From: JAKPUX01 sp035353815
GTDB taxonomy: Bacteria; Zhuqueibacterota; Zhuqueibacteria; Residuimicrobiales; Residuimicrobiaceae
Reading direction: 5' to 3'
Assembly: GCA_035353815.1 (NCBI GenBank)
Contig: DAOQAG010000005.1
Location: forward strand, 58,840-122,839
DNA length: 64,000 nucleotides
Shown: positions 1 to 7,235 of the stretch, one piece after another
Layout of the letters: every line of letters begins with the position of its first letter
How positions within the stretch are numbered: the stretch's first letter is position 1
Notes under the pieces: generated by a model
The model's input: only the letters and a program-made list of their open reading frames with translations
Told to the model about the DNA's origin: nothing
The model's database searches: none
Made by a program: the position numbers and the translations under genes

Positions 1-1
1 C

Positions 2-1564
2 AGAACCCTCTATGTGGCCAACGCCGATAATAACTGTCTCGCGGTTTTTGATGTGGCCGTTCCCGGTGCCAGCGTCAGCCGCGGCTTTATCCCGACCGGC
101 TGGTATCCCACCTGCGTGCAGGTCGTCGCGCATCAGCTCTACATCGCCAACGGCAAGGGGCTCTCCTCGGCGGCCAATCCCTTCGGCCCCAATCCGGCCG
201 GCCGGCGTGCGGAGGTCGGGTATCAGCAGGGAAGCCGGCAAAAGGAGCAGTATATTGGCGGACTCTTCCGTGGGGTGCTGGCCATCCTCGACGAGCCCGA
301 TGCGGCGCAGCTGGGGGTCTATTCCCGGGCGGTTTATGCCAACACGCCGTACACCAAGAGTACAGAGAGCGAAAGTGAGGGGGAGCCGGGCAATCCCGTG
401 CCCATGCGCATCGGGGATTCCTCCCCGATCAAATATGTCTTTTATGTGATCAAGGAAAACCGCACCTACGATCAGGTCCTGGGTGACATGCCGGAGGGAA
501 ACGGCGATACCACCCTGGTTCTTTTTGGCGACCGGATTTCCCCGAACCATCACGCCCTGGCGCGCGAGTTCGTCCTTCTCGACAATTTTTATGTCAACGG
601 TGAGGTGAGCGCCGACGGCCACAACTGGAGCCTGGGAGCTTATGCCACCGATTATCTCGAAAAGACCTGGCCGACCAGCTATGGCAAACGCGGCGGATTC
701 TATACGGCCGAGGGCAACCGCGAGATCGCCAATCCCCGCGACGGCTTCCTCTGGGACTTTTGCAAGCGCTACGGGGTCAGCTACCGCACCTATGGCGAGT
801 TCGCGGATGATTACAAACCCAACATCCCCGCGCTCAAGGACCATTTCTGCCCCTATTATACCAGCTGGGATCAGACCGTGCGCGATACCACCCGCTTTTA
901 TCAATGGAAGAAGGATTTCGACAGCCTCTATGCCGCGGGCCAGGTGCCCCAGCTCAACACGCTGCGCCTCATCAACGACCATACCGAGGGACTGGCGGTC
1001 GGGCGCCCGACGCCCTTTGCCCATGTAGCGGATAACGACCTGGCGCTCGGTCTCTTCATCGACTATCTCAGCCATCATCCGATCTGGAACCAGACGGCCG
1101 TATTTATCGTTGAGGATGACGCCCAGAACGGACCGGACCATGTCGATGCCCATCGCTCGGTCGCCCTCATTGCCGGCGGTTTTGTCAAAACGGGACTGGT
1201 CGATCATACAATGTATTCGACCACTTCGATGCTGCGGACGATCGAGTTGATCCTCGGCCTGCCGCCGATGAGCCAGTATGACGCCGCGGCGACGCCGATG
1301 TGGCGCTGTTTTGCCCACAGCGCCGGCCATGCGCCCTATTCGCTGCGGCCGATTTCAGTGGACCTGAACGACCGGAATGTCAAGGCGAGCAAATGGTCGG
1401 AGCTGAGCGGGCAATTCGACTGGTCGAAGGAAGACCGCTGCCCGGATGGGTTGTTCAACGAGGTGATCTGGCGGGCCGTCAAAGGGCTCGACAGCCCGTG
1501 CCCGCCACCGGTGCACGCGGCCTTTTTCTTGGCCTCGGGGATGGAGGAAGAAGAGGAGGATTGA
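2..1564 (+). CDS. Beta-propeller/phosphoesterase-family protein, 5' partial
   Basis: The reading frame is open to the left edge of the window, so the true start lies outside; the GTG at 14 is only an internal valine. The first visible residues (RTLYVANADNNCLAVFD) fit the last blade of a YVTN-type beta-propeller. After it comes an alkaline-phosphatase-superfamily phosphoesterase region: YVIKENRTYDQVLGDM near residue 155, then FYVNGEVSADGHNWS and the VEDDAQNGPDHVDAHR stretch that carries likely metal ligands. The propeller-phosphoesterase arrangement is a known family (PF04185-like), usually exported, acting on phosphate or phospholipid esters. Substrate cannot be read. The C terminus is a short acidic run (MEEEEED). 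It converges on the hydrolase gene at 1632 across a shared terminator. Confidence 0.8.
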   Translation, partial: RTLYVANADNNCLAVFDVAVPGASVSRGFIPTGWYPTCVQVVAHQLYIANGKGLSSAANPFGPNPAGRRAEVGYQQGSRQKEQYIGGLFRGVLAILDEPDAAQLGVYSRAVYANTPYTKSTESESEGEPGNPVPMRIGDSSPIKYVFYVIKENRTYDQVLGDMPEGNGDTTLVLFGDRISPNHHALAREFVLLDNFYVNGEVSADGHNWSLGAYATDYLEKTWPTSYGKRGGFYTAEGNREIANPRDGFLWDFCKRYGVSYRTYGEFADDYKPNIPALKDHFCPYYTSWDQTVRDTTRFYQWKKDFDSLYAAGQVPQLNTLRLINDHTEGLAVGRPTPFAHVADNDLALGLFIDYLSHHPIWNQTAVFIVEDDAQNGPDHVDAHRSVALIAGGFVKTGLVDHTMYSTTSMLRTIELILGLPPMSQYDAAATPMWRCFAHSAGHAPYSLRPISVDLNDRNVKASKWSELSGQFDWSKEDRCPDGLFNEVIWRAVKGLDSPCPPPVHAAFFLASGMEEEEED

Positions 1565-1584
1565 ACCCGGAGCCCGTAAAGCGC

Positions 1585-1622
1585 AAAAAGAAAGCCATGA
1601 CAGAGGTCATGGCTTTCTTTTT
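1585..1622. terminator. Bidirectional intrinsic terminator
   Basis: A perfect 17-bp inverted repeat (1585-1601 with 1606-1622) around a 4-nt loop (AGAG). The outer part is A-rich on the left and T-rich on the right, so RNA from either strand ends in a U tract. It lies between two convergent genes, the phosphoesterase (+) and the alpha/beta hydrolase (-). Confidence 0.9.
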
Positions 1623-1631
1623 ACAGGCCCG

Positions 1632-2555
1632 TCAGGACGCGGGGGAGATTTTGAGCTGATTCCGGATGAAATCGCAGATGCCGTTCATGGCCCGGGTGGC
1701 TTCCGGGAAATAGGGGGCCAGTACAGGATAGCAATGGAAGAGCCCTGCGCCGACGATCAGCGTGACCGCGACGCCGGCTTGTCGAGCTTTGTCGGCGAAA
1801 TGGATGGCATCGTCCCGCAGCACCTCGGCCCCGCCGGTGGTGATGAACAGCGGGGGCAGGCCCTGCAGATCGCCGTACAGGGGCGAGATCAGGGGCTGGC
1901 CTTTATCCTGACCGGCGGCATAGTGGTCGCCGAACGCGGTCCAGGTCCCCTCCGGCGACAGGCATACCGCCGCGTTGGTGACATAGGATTCGCCGCGGCT
2001 GAGCAGATCCGTCCAGGGCGAAATCGCAACGGCCCCTGCGGGCAGGGGGATCGATTGCTGGCGCAGCGCCAGCAGCAGGACCAGGGCCAGGCCGCCGCCC
2101 GCCGAATCTCCGGCGAGGAGGATCTGTTCAGGCTTGAACCCCTGGTTCAAGAGCCAGCGATAGGCCCTGACGCTGTCCTCGACGGCAGCGGGGAAGGGAT
2201 GTTCAGGGGCGAGGCGGTATTCGAACAGCAGGGTGGCGACGCCGCTGCGCCGGGCCAGTTTGGCGACCACGCCGCGGTGATCCGTGATCGAACCCGAGAT
2301 ATAGCCGCCGCCGTGGGCGTAGAGGATGACCCGGTCTGCCGGCGCCGCGGCCGGCCGGATCCACTCCCCCGGCCGTCCGTCGACGTCGACGGAGGTGCAG
2401 GTGATGCCTTTGGGTACGCTGCCGAATCGGGCTGCGCCCTTTTCCGCCTGTTCGCGGAAGCGGTGGATCGCCGCCAGGGTCGTCCAGTCCGTCTTGACAC
2501 CTTTGCTGCGGCTCCTGAACAGCCGCAGCAATACACGAGCTCGCATACTGGGCAC
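1632..2555 (-). CDS. Alpha/beta hydrolase, hormone-sensitive-lipase (HSL) family esterase
   Basis: An esterase/lipase of about 307 residues. The HSL oxyanion-hole motif HGGGY (about residue 81-85 from the chosen start) is followed by GDSAGG, whose serine is the nucleophile. The acid lies in AEVLRDD and the histidine in GLFHCYP near the C terminus, so the triad looks complete. The longest frame starts at ATG 2573, but AGGAG lies inside its first codons and sits 7 nt before a GTG at 2555, so I prefer that start. The gene follows the P5C dehydrogenase on the same strand with a hairpin between them. Substrate unknown; short-chain esters are typical of the family. Confidence 0.8.
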   Translation of the reverse strand: MPSMRARVLLRLFRSRSKGVKTDWTTLAAIHRFREQAEKGAARFGSVPKGITCTSVDVDGRPGEWIRPAAAPADRVILYAHGGGYISGSITDHRGVVAKLARRSGVATLLFEYRLAPEHPFPAAVEDSVRAYRWLLNQGFKPEQILLAGDSAGGGLALVLLLALRQQSIPLPAGAVAISPWTDLLSRGESYVTNAAVCLSPEGTWTAFGDHYAAGQDKGQPLISPLYGDLQGLPPLFITTGGAEVLRDDAIHFADKARQAGVAVTLIVGAGLFHCYPVLAPYFPEATRAMNGICDFIRNQLKISPAS

Positions 2556-2578
2556 GATGCTACTCCTTTTCATGAAAG

Positions 2579-2606
2579 AGCGCGCCGGATAAAGCTCCGG
2601 CGCGCT
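2579..2606. terminator. Hairpin between P5C dehydrogenase and hydrolase genes
   Basis: An 11-bp perfect stem (2579-2589 with 2596-2606, AGCGCGCCGGA/TCCGGCGCGCT) with a 6-nt loop. There is only a weak pyrimidine tract after it on the minus strand, so it may be a poor terminator or a processing/stabilising structure at the 3' end of the dehydrogenase mRNA. Confidence 0.5.
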
Positions 2607-2641
2607 GCAGGATTCAATCTTTTAACGCTGATTTTTCAGGC

Positions 2642-4192
2642 TCAGATCAGCCGCTCCGAAACCGACTTGGCCTGCATGAACAGGCCGAGGTAGTCCATGC
2701 CGCCGGCCTTGGAGTCGGTGCCGCTCATGTTAAAGCCGCCGAAGGGATGGGCGCCAACCATAGCGCCCGTGCACTTGCGGTTGACATAGAGGTTGCCGAC
2801 GTGGAAGGTTTTTTTGGCCTCCTCGATCTTGTAGCGGTCGCGGGTCCAGACGGCGCCGGTGAGGCCGAACTCGGTGGCATTGGCGATCCGGATCGCCTCC
2901 GCGAAGGAGGGGGCCTTGATCACCGCCAGTACCGGCCCGAAGATCTCCTCCTGGTCCAGCGGCGTGCCGGGCTGGATGTCCGCAAAGATGGTCGGCTGGA
3001 TGTAATAGCCGTCGCCGGGGGCCTTGGCCCCACCGGCAACGAGCCGGCCCTCTTTTTTCCCGATCTCGATATAGCTGAGGATTTTTTCTTCCGAAGCCTT
3101 GTTGGCTACCGGCCCCATATAGGTGGCGGGATCCTCCGGTGCGCCGACGCGCAGCTTTTTCGTCCGTTCCGCCAGCATCTCGACCATCCGGTCATAGACC
3201 TCTGCGACGATGATGGCGCGGGAGCAGGCCGAGCACTTTTGTCCCTGAAATCCATAGGCAGAGGCGACGATGGCTGTCGCAGCCTCCACGAGGTCGGCAT
3301 CGGCGTCGACGACGATGGTGTCCTTGCCGCCCATCTCCGCGACGACGCGCTTGACCCAGATCTGGCCAGGCGAAACCTGCGCGGCGAGATGGATGATGCG
3401 CAGCCCGACCTCTTTCGAACCGGTGAATGAGATAAAGCGCGTTTGGGGATGGGTGACGATATAGTCGCCGATCTCGCCGCCGCTGCCCGGAATGAAATTG
3501 AGCACGCCCGCCGGCAGCCCGGCCTCCTTCATGATCTCCACCAGGAGGTAACCGATGCAGGGCGTGTCCGAGGCGGGCTTGAGCAGTACGGTGTTGCCGG
3601 TGACGATGGCGGCTGAGGTCATGCCGGTCAGAATGGCCATGGGAAAGTTCCAGGGCGGAATGATGGCGCCGACGCCCAGAGGAATATAGTTCAGTTCGGG
3701 GAATTCGTTGGGAAAGGGTGTGGAGCCCTTGACTTCGCTCCAGCGCAGCATTTCGCGCGCATAGAACTCGAGAAAGTCGATCGCCTCGGAGGTGTCGGCG
3801 TCGGCCTCAGGCCAGCTTTTGCCGATTTCGGTGATCATCCAGGCGTTGACCTCGAGCTTGCGGCGGCGCATGATCGCCGCGGCCTTGAGCAGAATGATGG
3901 CGCGCTCCTTGGGCGCCACCCAGCGCCACTTCTCGAACGCCGCGAGGGCGGCCTGCATGGCGCGATCGACCTCAGCCTGCCCGGCTTTATGAAAGGTCCC
4001 GACCACTTGACTGGTATGCGACGGATTGGTCGACTGAAAGGTGCGGCCGGTGCTGACATCCTGCCCGTCGATGTACAAGGGATAGACCCGGCCGGATTGA
4101 CCGGCCACCAGCTGCAAGGCTTCTTCCTGCTTCTGACGGTTTTCGGGCTGGCTGAAATCGGTGAAGGATTCGTTACGGAACGGGAACAGCAT
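2642..4192 (-). CDS. rocA: 1-pyrroline-5-carboxylate (L-glutamate gamma-semialdehyde) dehydrogenase
   Basis: A 516-residue NAD(P)-dependent aldehyde dehydrogenase that oxidises glutamate semialdehyde/P5C to glutamate in proline catabolism. Visible motifs: IPPWNFP (about 178-184), the general-base glutamate in AEMGGKD (E286), the catalytic cysteine in GQKCSAC (C320), EEIFGPVL, and the family-specific C-terminal block GNLYVNRKCTGAMVG followed by HPFGGFNMSGTDSKAGG, which separates P5CDH from generic aldehyde dehydrogenases. Length is normal for the stand-alone (non-PutA) enzyme. AGGAGG lies 6 nt before ATG 4192. No proline dehydrogenase is in the window, so the partner must be elsewhere. Confidence 0.93.
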   Translation of the reverse strand: MLFPFRNESFTDFSQPENRQKQEEALQLVAGQSGRVYPLYIDGQDVSTGRTFQSTNPSHTSQVVGTFHKAGQAEVDRAMQAALAAFEKWRWVAPKERAIILLKAAAIMRRRKLEVNAWMITEIGKSWPEADADTSEAIDFLEFYAREMLRWSEVKGSTPFPNEFPELNYIPLGVGAIIPPWNFPMAILTGMTSAAIVTGNTVLLKPASDTPCIGYLLVEIMKEAGLPAGVLNFIPGSGGEIGDYIVTHPQTRFISFTGSKEVGLRIIHLAAQVSPGQIWVKRVVAEMGGKDTIVVDADADLVEAATAIVASAYGFQGQKCSACSRAIIVAEVYDRMVEMLAERTKKLRVGAPEDPATYMGPVANKASEEKILSYIEIGKKEGRLVAGGAKAPGDGYYIQPTIFADIQPGTPLDQEEIFGPVLAVIKAPSFAEAIRIANATEFGLTGAVWTRDRYKIEEAKKTFHVGNLYVNRKCTGAMVGAHPFGGFNMSGTDSKAGGMDYLGLFMQAKSVSERLI

Positions 4193-4334
4193 AAAGGACC
4201 TCCTGAGGAATGGTCTGTCGGTTGCGCCGGGGAGGGGCAGCCATACTGCTTTTTTTACGCCTTATTTTAGCGGATTAAAGACTGAAAGTCAAGGCAATTC
4301 TGGCAGACGCGGGGGTGGGAGCGAGCGGGCGGGG

Positions 4335-4426
4335 GCGAGGCCGGGTGGGAGCCAGAAGCGAGGCCGGGTGGGAGCCAGAAGCGAGGCCGGGTAGGAGCCA
4401 GAAGCGAGGCCGGGTGGGAGCCAGAA
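4335..4426. repeat. Tandem 23-bp intergenic repeat (4 units visible)
   Basis: Four head-to-tail copies of a 23-bp unit (GCGAGGCCGGGTGGGAGCC followed by AGAA) at 4335, 4358, 4381 and 4404; the third has one G-to-A change. It lies upstream of the P5C dehydrogenase gene and against a scaffold gap, so the true copy number is unknown. It is not CRISPR-like because there are no spacers. Confidence 0.85.
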
Positions 4427-4448
4427 GGGGGCGGCAGCGCTTCACAGA

Positions 4449-4548
4449 NNNNNNNNNNNNNNNNNNNNNNNNNNNNNNNNNNNNNNNNNNNNNNNNNNNN
4501 NNNNNNNNNNNNNNNNNNNNNNNNNNNNNNNNNNNNNNNNNNNNNNNN
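4449..4548. other. Assembly gap (100 N)
   Basis: Exactly 100 undetermined bases, the usual placeholder for a gap of unknown size. The 55 bases to its left (4394-4448) are identical to the 55 bases to its right (4549-4603), so the two contig ends overlap and the gap may not exist. Both copies include the sequence that contains the stop codon of the gene at 4597. Confidence 0.95.
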
Positions 4549-4596
4549 GGAGCCAGAAGCGAGGCCGGGTGGGAGCCAGAAGGGGGCGGCAGCGCT

Positions 4597-5649
4597 TCAC
4601 AGATTGAGCAGGCGGATGCGCTCCATGTCGACATAGAAGGAGTGAAAGGCGACCTGGATGAGCGCCGCGAGCAGTTCCTCCTCGATATTCTGCATCATCT
4701 GCTGCAGCATCCGGTCCTCGCTGTCGGCGATGGCATAAAGCAGCATCAATCCCATGGCCGGGCGCAGCGGCAGCAGGGGGATGAGCTGCTGCAGGGCGCT
4801 CGCGGCGATCTGCTCGCCCTCGAGTCCCAGATTCCCGGCGAACTGGCGGAGATGCTCGAGCTGCATGGCCATGATCAGCCGCGCCAGCTCGGCCCAGTTG
4901 CCCGCCTCCAGGTGCTTGAGGCTCTCCAGCCCGAAGCGGGCATCCTCTTCGCTGGCCGCGAAATCCTGCAGAATGCGCTGCAGACGCTCTGCGGCACCCT
5001 GGGGCACAAAGGTCTCCCCCGGCGCCAGAATGCGGACCAGGGAGGCGGCGCGCTGCTGCCGTTTCTCAGCGCGCGAAGCGGTATACAGCTCATAGACCGG
5101 CATGTTGATCGCGAACCAACGGTTGCGCGGCCGGGGATTGCCGGCTTGCACCATCTCCTGGGCGTCGAGATAGATTTGCTCCAGATCATGGTACTCGCTG
5201 CGCTCCAGGGCATGCTCGATGACCACCTCCAGTGGCGCCTCTTCATCCCATTCCGCCGCGCTCTTGACCATGCGGGCGAGCAGCTCCAGACAGTCGCGCA
5301 TGCGGCCGCAGCTGTAGGCGCACACGGCGGCCAGGAGCGCGGTCTCGGCGGGGGGGGGCGATTTGAGGAGCGGCATCAGGAGGTTCAAGCTGGCGCGCGG
5401 CTGCCCGAGGATCAGGGCCGCTTCGGCGCGGGCGGCGGGGGAGAAGGATTTTTCCTGCTGCAGGAGAAAGGAGTAGATCTTGCCGGCAGCGGCGTGCTGG
5501 TGCAGCGCCATATCACAACGCGCCTGCAGCAGCAGGGCGGCTTCGTTCAGGCTGTTTTCGGCCACCACCGGCACGAGGAGTTCGATCGCGCGGGCATACT
5601 CTTTGCGGGCCATGGCGTGCTGTGCTGCAGCAAAGGCGTCGGTGTTCAT
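4597..5649 (-). CDS. Helical-repeat (TPR-like) protein of unknown function
   Basis: A 350-residue alpha-helical protein without a signal peptide. The first 150 residues read as TPR-like pairs of helices (for example YARAIELLVPVVAENSLNEA, AALLLQARCDMALHQHAAAG). The rest is helical with no recognised motif. It is the last gene of an apparent operon: M29 aminopeptidase, SelW-like selenoprotein, this gene. Its ATG lies 3 nt after the selenoprotein stop, so translation is probably coupled. The stop codon falls inside the 55-bp segment duplicated across the scaffold gap, but both copies give the same end. Possible role: scaffold or partner protein; nothing firmer can be said. Confidence 0.7.
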   Translation of the reverse strand: MNTDAFAAAQHAMARKEYARAIELLVPVVAENSLNEAALLLQARCDMALHQHAAAGKIYSFLLQQEKSFSPAARAEAALILGQPRASLNLLMPLLKSPPPAETALLAAVCAYSCGRMRDCLELLARMVKSAAEWDEEAPLEVVIEHALERSEYHDLEQIYLDAQEMVQAGNPRPRNRWFAINMPVYELYTASRAEKRQQRAASLVRILAPGETFVPQGAAERLQRILQDFAASEEDARFGLESLKHLEAGNWAELARLIMAMQLEHLRQFAGNLGLEGEQIAASALQQLIPLLPLRPAMGLMLLYAIADSEDRMLQQMMQNIEEELLAALIQVAFHSFYVDMERIRLLNL

Positions 5650-5652
5650 GGT

Positions 5653-5889
5653 TCACTCTGTATTTTGGCCGTGCTTCTGCAGCAGGGAGAGGATTTCGCC
5701 GGCTGCGGGAAAGCGTCCACTCTTCAGTTTGGAAAAGATCAACTCCCCGTCGCGGCGCACCTCGAAGACGCCACCCGAGGAGGGGATCAACTCCACCTTG
5801 AGGTTGAATGTATTCTCAATCTCGGCGGCCGAACTGACCGCTCTGGGCGTATAGTCTCAAACAACGCAATATTCGATGGAGATATGCAT
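5653..5889 (-). CDS. SelW/Rdx-family selenoprotein (in-frame UGA read as selenocysteine)
   Basis: A 78-residue thioredoxin-like redox protein that ordinary ORF calling misses because codon 11 (5857-5859) is TGA. Read with U at that codon the start is MHISIEYCVVUDYTPRAV: a CxxU motif exactly where Rdx/SelW-family proteins have CxxC or CxxU, followed by the family's PRA, then SSGGVFEVRRDGELIFSK and GRFPAAGEI, all hallmarks of the family. The frame continues cleanly to TGA at 5653. AGGAG lies 9 nt before ATG 5889. A bacterial-type SECIS hairpin starts 16 nt after the UGA. It sits 18 nt after the M29 aminopeptidase gene and 3 nt before the TPR-like gene. Family role: thiol/selenol redox, substrate unknown. 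The alternative, a disrupted pseudogene, is unlikely given the intact motifs on both sides. Confidence 0.88.
5825..5841 (-). promoter_or_regulatory. Putative bacterial SECIS hairpin (minus strand)
   Basis: On the minus strand GCGGUC-AGUUC-GGCCGC folds into a 6-bp stem (one U:G pair) with a 5-nt loop whose second base is G. The hairpin occupies +16 to +32 after the UGA codon, with the loop G at +23. This fits the known loose bSECIS rule (short apical loop with a G among its first two bases, roughly 16-37 nt downstream of UGA) for SelB binding. It also encodes protein, as bacterial SECIS elements do. Confidence 0.7.
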
Positions 5890-5907
5890 GACTTTGGTCT
5901 CCTGGTT

Positions 5908-7026
5908 TCATCCGAATAAAAATTCGGGGTTCAGCCCTTGCAGATCCTCCGGAACGAAGCGGCCGTCACAGCGCACCAGCTGGTCATCGAACCAGATCGA
6001 GCCGCCGCCGTACTCCTGGGTTTGAATACAGACCATGTCCCAATGGATCCCCGAGTTGTTGCCGTTCGGCGTATTGTCGAGGCAGCTGCCGGGCGTGAGA
6101 TGGAACGATCCGGCGATCTTTTCGTCGAAGAGGATGTCGAGCATCGGCCGTGTCACATACGGATTGACCCCCAGGGCAAATTCCCCGATGAAGCGGGCCC
6201 CCGCATCCGAGTCGAGCACCTGGTTCAACACGCCGCTCTGGCTGGACTGCGCGTCAACGATGCGCCCTTGGCGGAACTCGAGCTCGATCCCCTCGTGAAT
6301 CGTCCCGCGGAAGATGCTGCGTGCGGTGAAACGGACCCGGCCCTCCACCGAATGCTTCACCGGTGCCGTGTAAACCTCGCCATCGGGCAGATTATACTGG
6401 CCGGCACAGGCGATGGCCGGCATGCCCTTGATGGAAAAGGTCAGCTCGCTGCCCGGCCCAGCGATGCGCACTTGGTCGGTTTTTTCCATGAGCCGAACCA
6501 GCGGCACCATCGCCGCGGCCATGCGGCCATAGTCCAGGGTGCAGACGGCGAAATAAAACTGCTCAAAGGCCTCGGTGCTCATCTGAGCCTGCTGCGCCAT
6601 CGCCGGGTGCGGCCAGCGCAGCACAACCCATCGCGTCCTGGGGATGCGGATGGCCTGGTGCACGGGCTGCCACCAGAGCTGCTGATAGAGCCGCATCTGC
6701 GCATCCGGCACATCGGAGAGTTCGGTGATATTGTGCGCACCGCGCAAGCCGATGTAGGCCTGGACCTCGGCGAGCTGCGCCGCTTCGTGACGGCCCAGCA
6801 GTTCCATCCCGGCGTGGTCGCTGCTGCGGTAGAGCTCGCGCAACACCGCGGTTTGCCGCAGCGTCACCAGCGGCCGCGCGCCGGCCGCGCGGATCTCCCG
6901 GATCAAGGCGTTGACCATCTCCGCGGGGATGTCGGTGGCTTCGAGATAGACTTTTTCATCGCGCCGCAGCTGCAGGGAATGGCGGACGATGGTCCGGGCC
7001 AGGCTTTCGAGACGTGGATCCAACAT
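5908..7026 (-). CDS. M29-family metallo-aminopeptidase (AmpS/aminopeptidase T type)
   Basis: About 372 residues, the normal size for this cytoplasmic dimetal aminopeptidase family, which removes N-terminal residues from peptides. The metal-binding region is visible in the C-terminal half: NLPDGEVYTAPVKHSVEG, HEGIELEF, IGEFALGVNP, GSFHLTPG and IHWDMV supply the expected Glu/His/Asp ligands. The longest frame begins at TTG 7041, but GGAAG stands 5 nt before ATG 7026, which I prefer. First gene of the operon with the selenoprotein and the TPR-like gene. Promoter not clearly seen in the divergent region upstream. Confidence 0.85.
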   Translation of the reverse strand: MLDPRLESLARTIVRHSLQLRRDEKVYLEATDIPAEMVNALIREIRAAGARPLVTLRQTAVLRELYRSSDHAGMELLGRHEAAQLAEVQAYIGLRGAHNITELSDVPDAQMRLYQQLWWQPVHQAIRIPRTRWVVLRWPHPAMAQQAQMSTEAFEQFYFAVCTLDYGRMAAAMVPLVRLMEKTDQVRIAGPGSELTFSIKGMPAIACAGQYNLPDGEVYTAPVKHSVEGRVRFTARSIFRGTIHEGIELEFRQGRIVDAQSSQSGVLNQVLDSDAGARFIGEFALGVNPYVTRPMLDILFDEKIAGSFHLTPGSCLDNTPNGNNSGIHWDMVCIQTQEYGGGSIWFDDQLVRCDGRFVPEDLQGLNPEFLFG

Positions 7027-7235
7027 GAACACTTCCGGCAAGATCGGGATTGCAAGTCCATTGAATGGCTTAATATACGCAAATGGCGTTCCATTGTCAA
7101 CAGCCGCGGCGGGGAGGCCGCACTTTCACCTTGATATTTAAGCGGTGGTTTAATACCTTAAGGTAAGCCGGCGCGGTGCTCCGGCCTGATGTGTACCTGT
7201 GCCTGACGATGCTTATCAACCTACGGAGCGCTCTC

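Noticed and set aside
14..1564. GTG at 14 as the start of the first gene
   Set aside because: The frame is open to the window edge and the residues before GTG fit the propeller repeat, so the gene is 5'-truncated.
4335..4603. CRISPR-like array around the N gap
   Set aside because: The repeats are directly adjacent with no spacers; it is a minisatellite and a contig overlap.
5653..5889. SelW gene as a nonsense pseudogene
   Set aside because: Only the Cys-equivalent codon is TGA; the rest of the frame, RBS, spacing and SECIS-like hairpin are intact.
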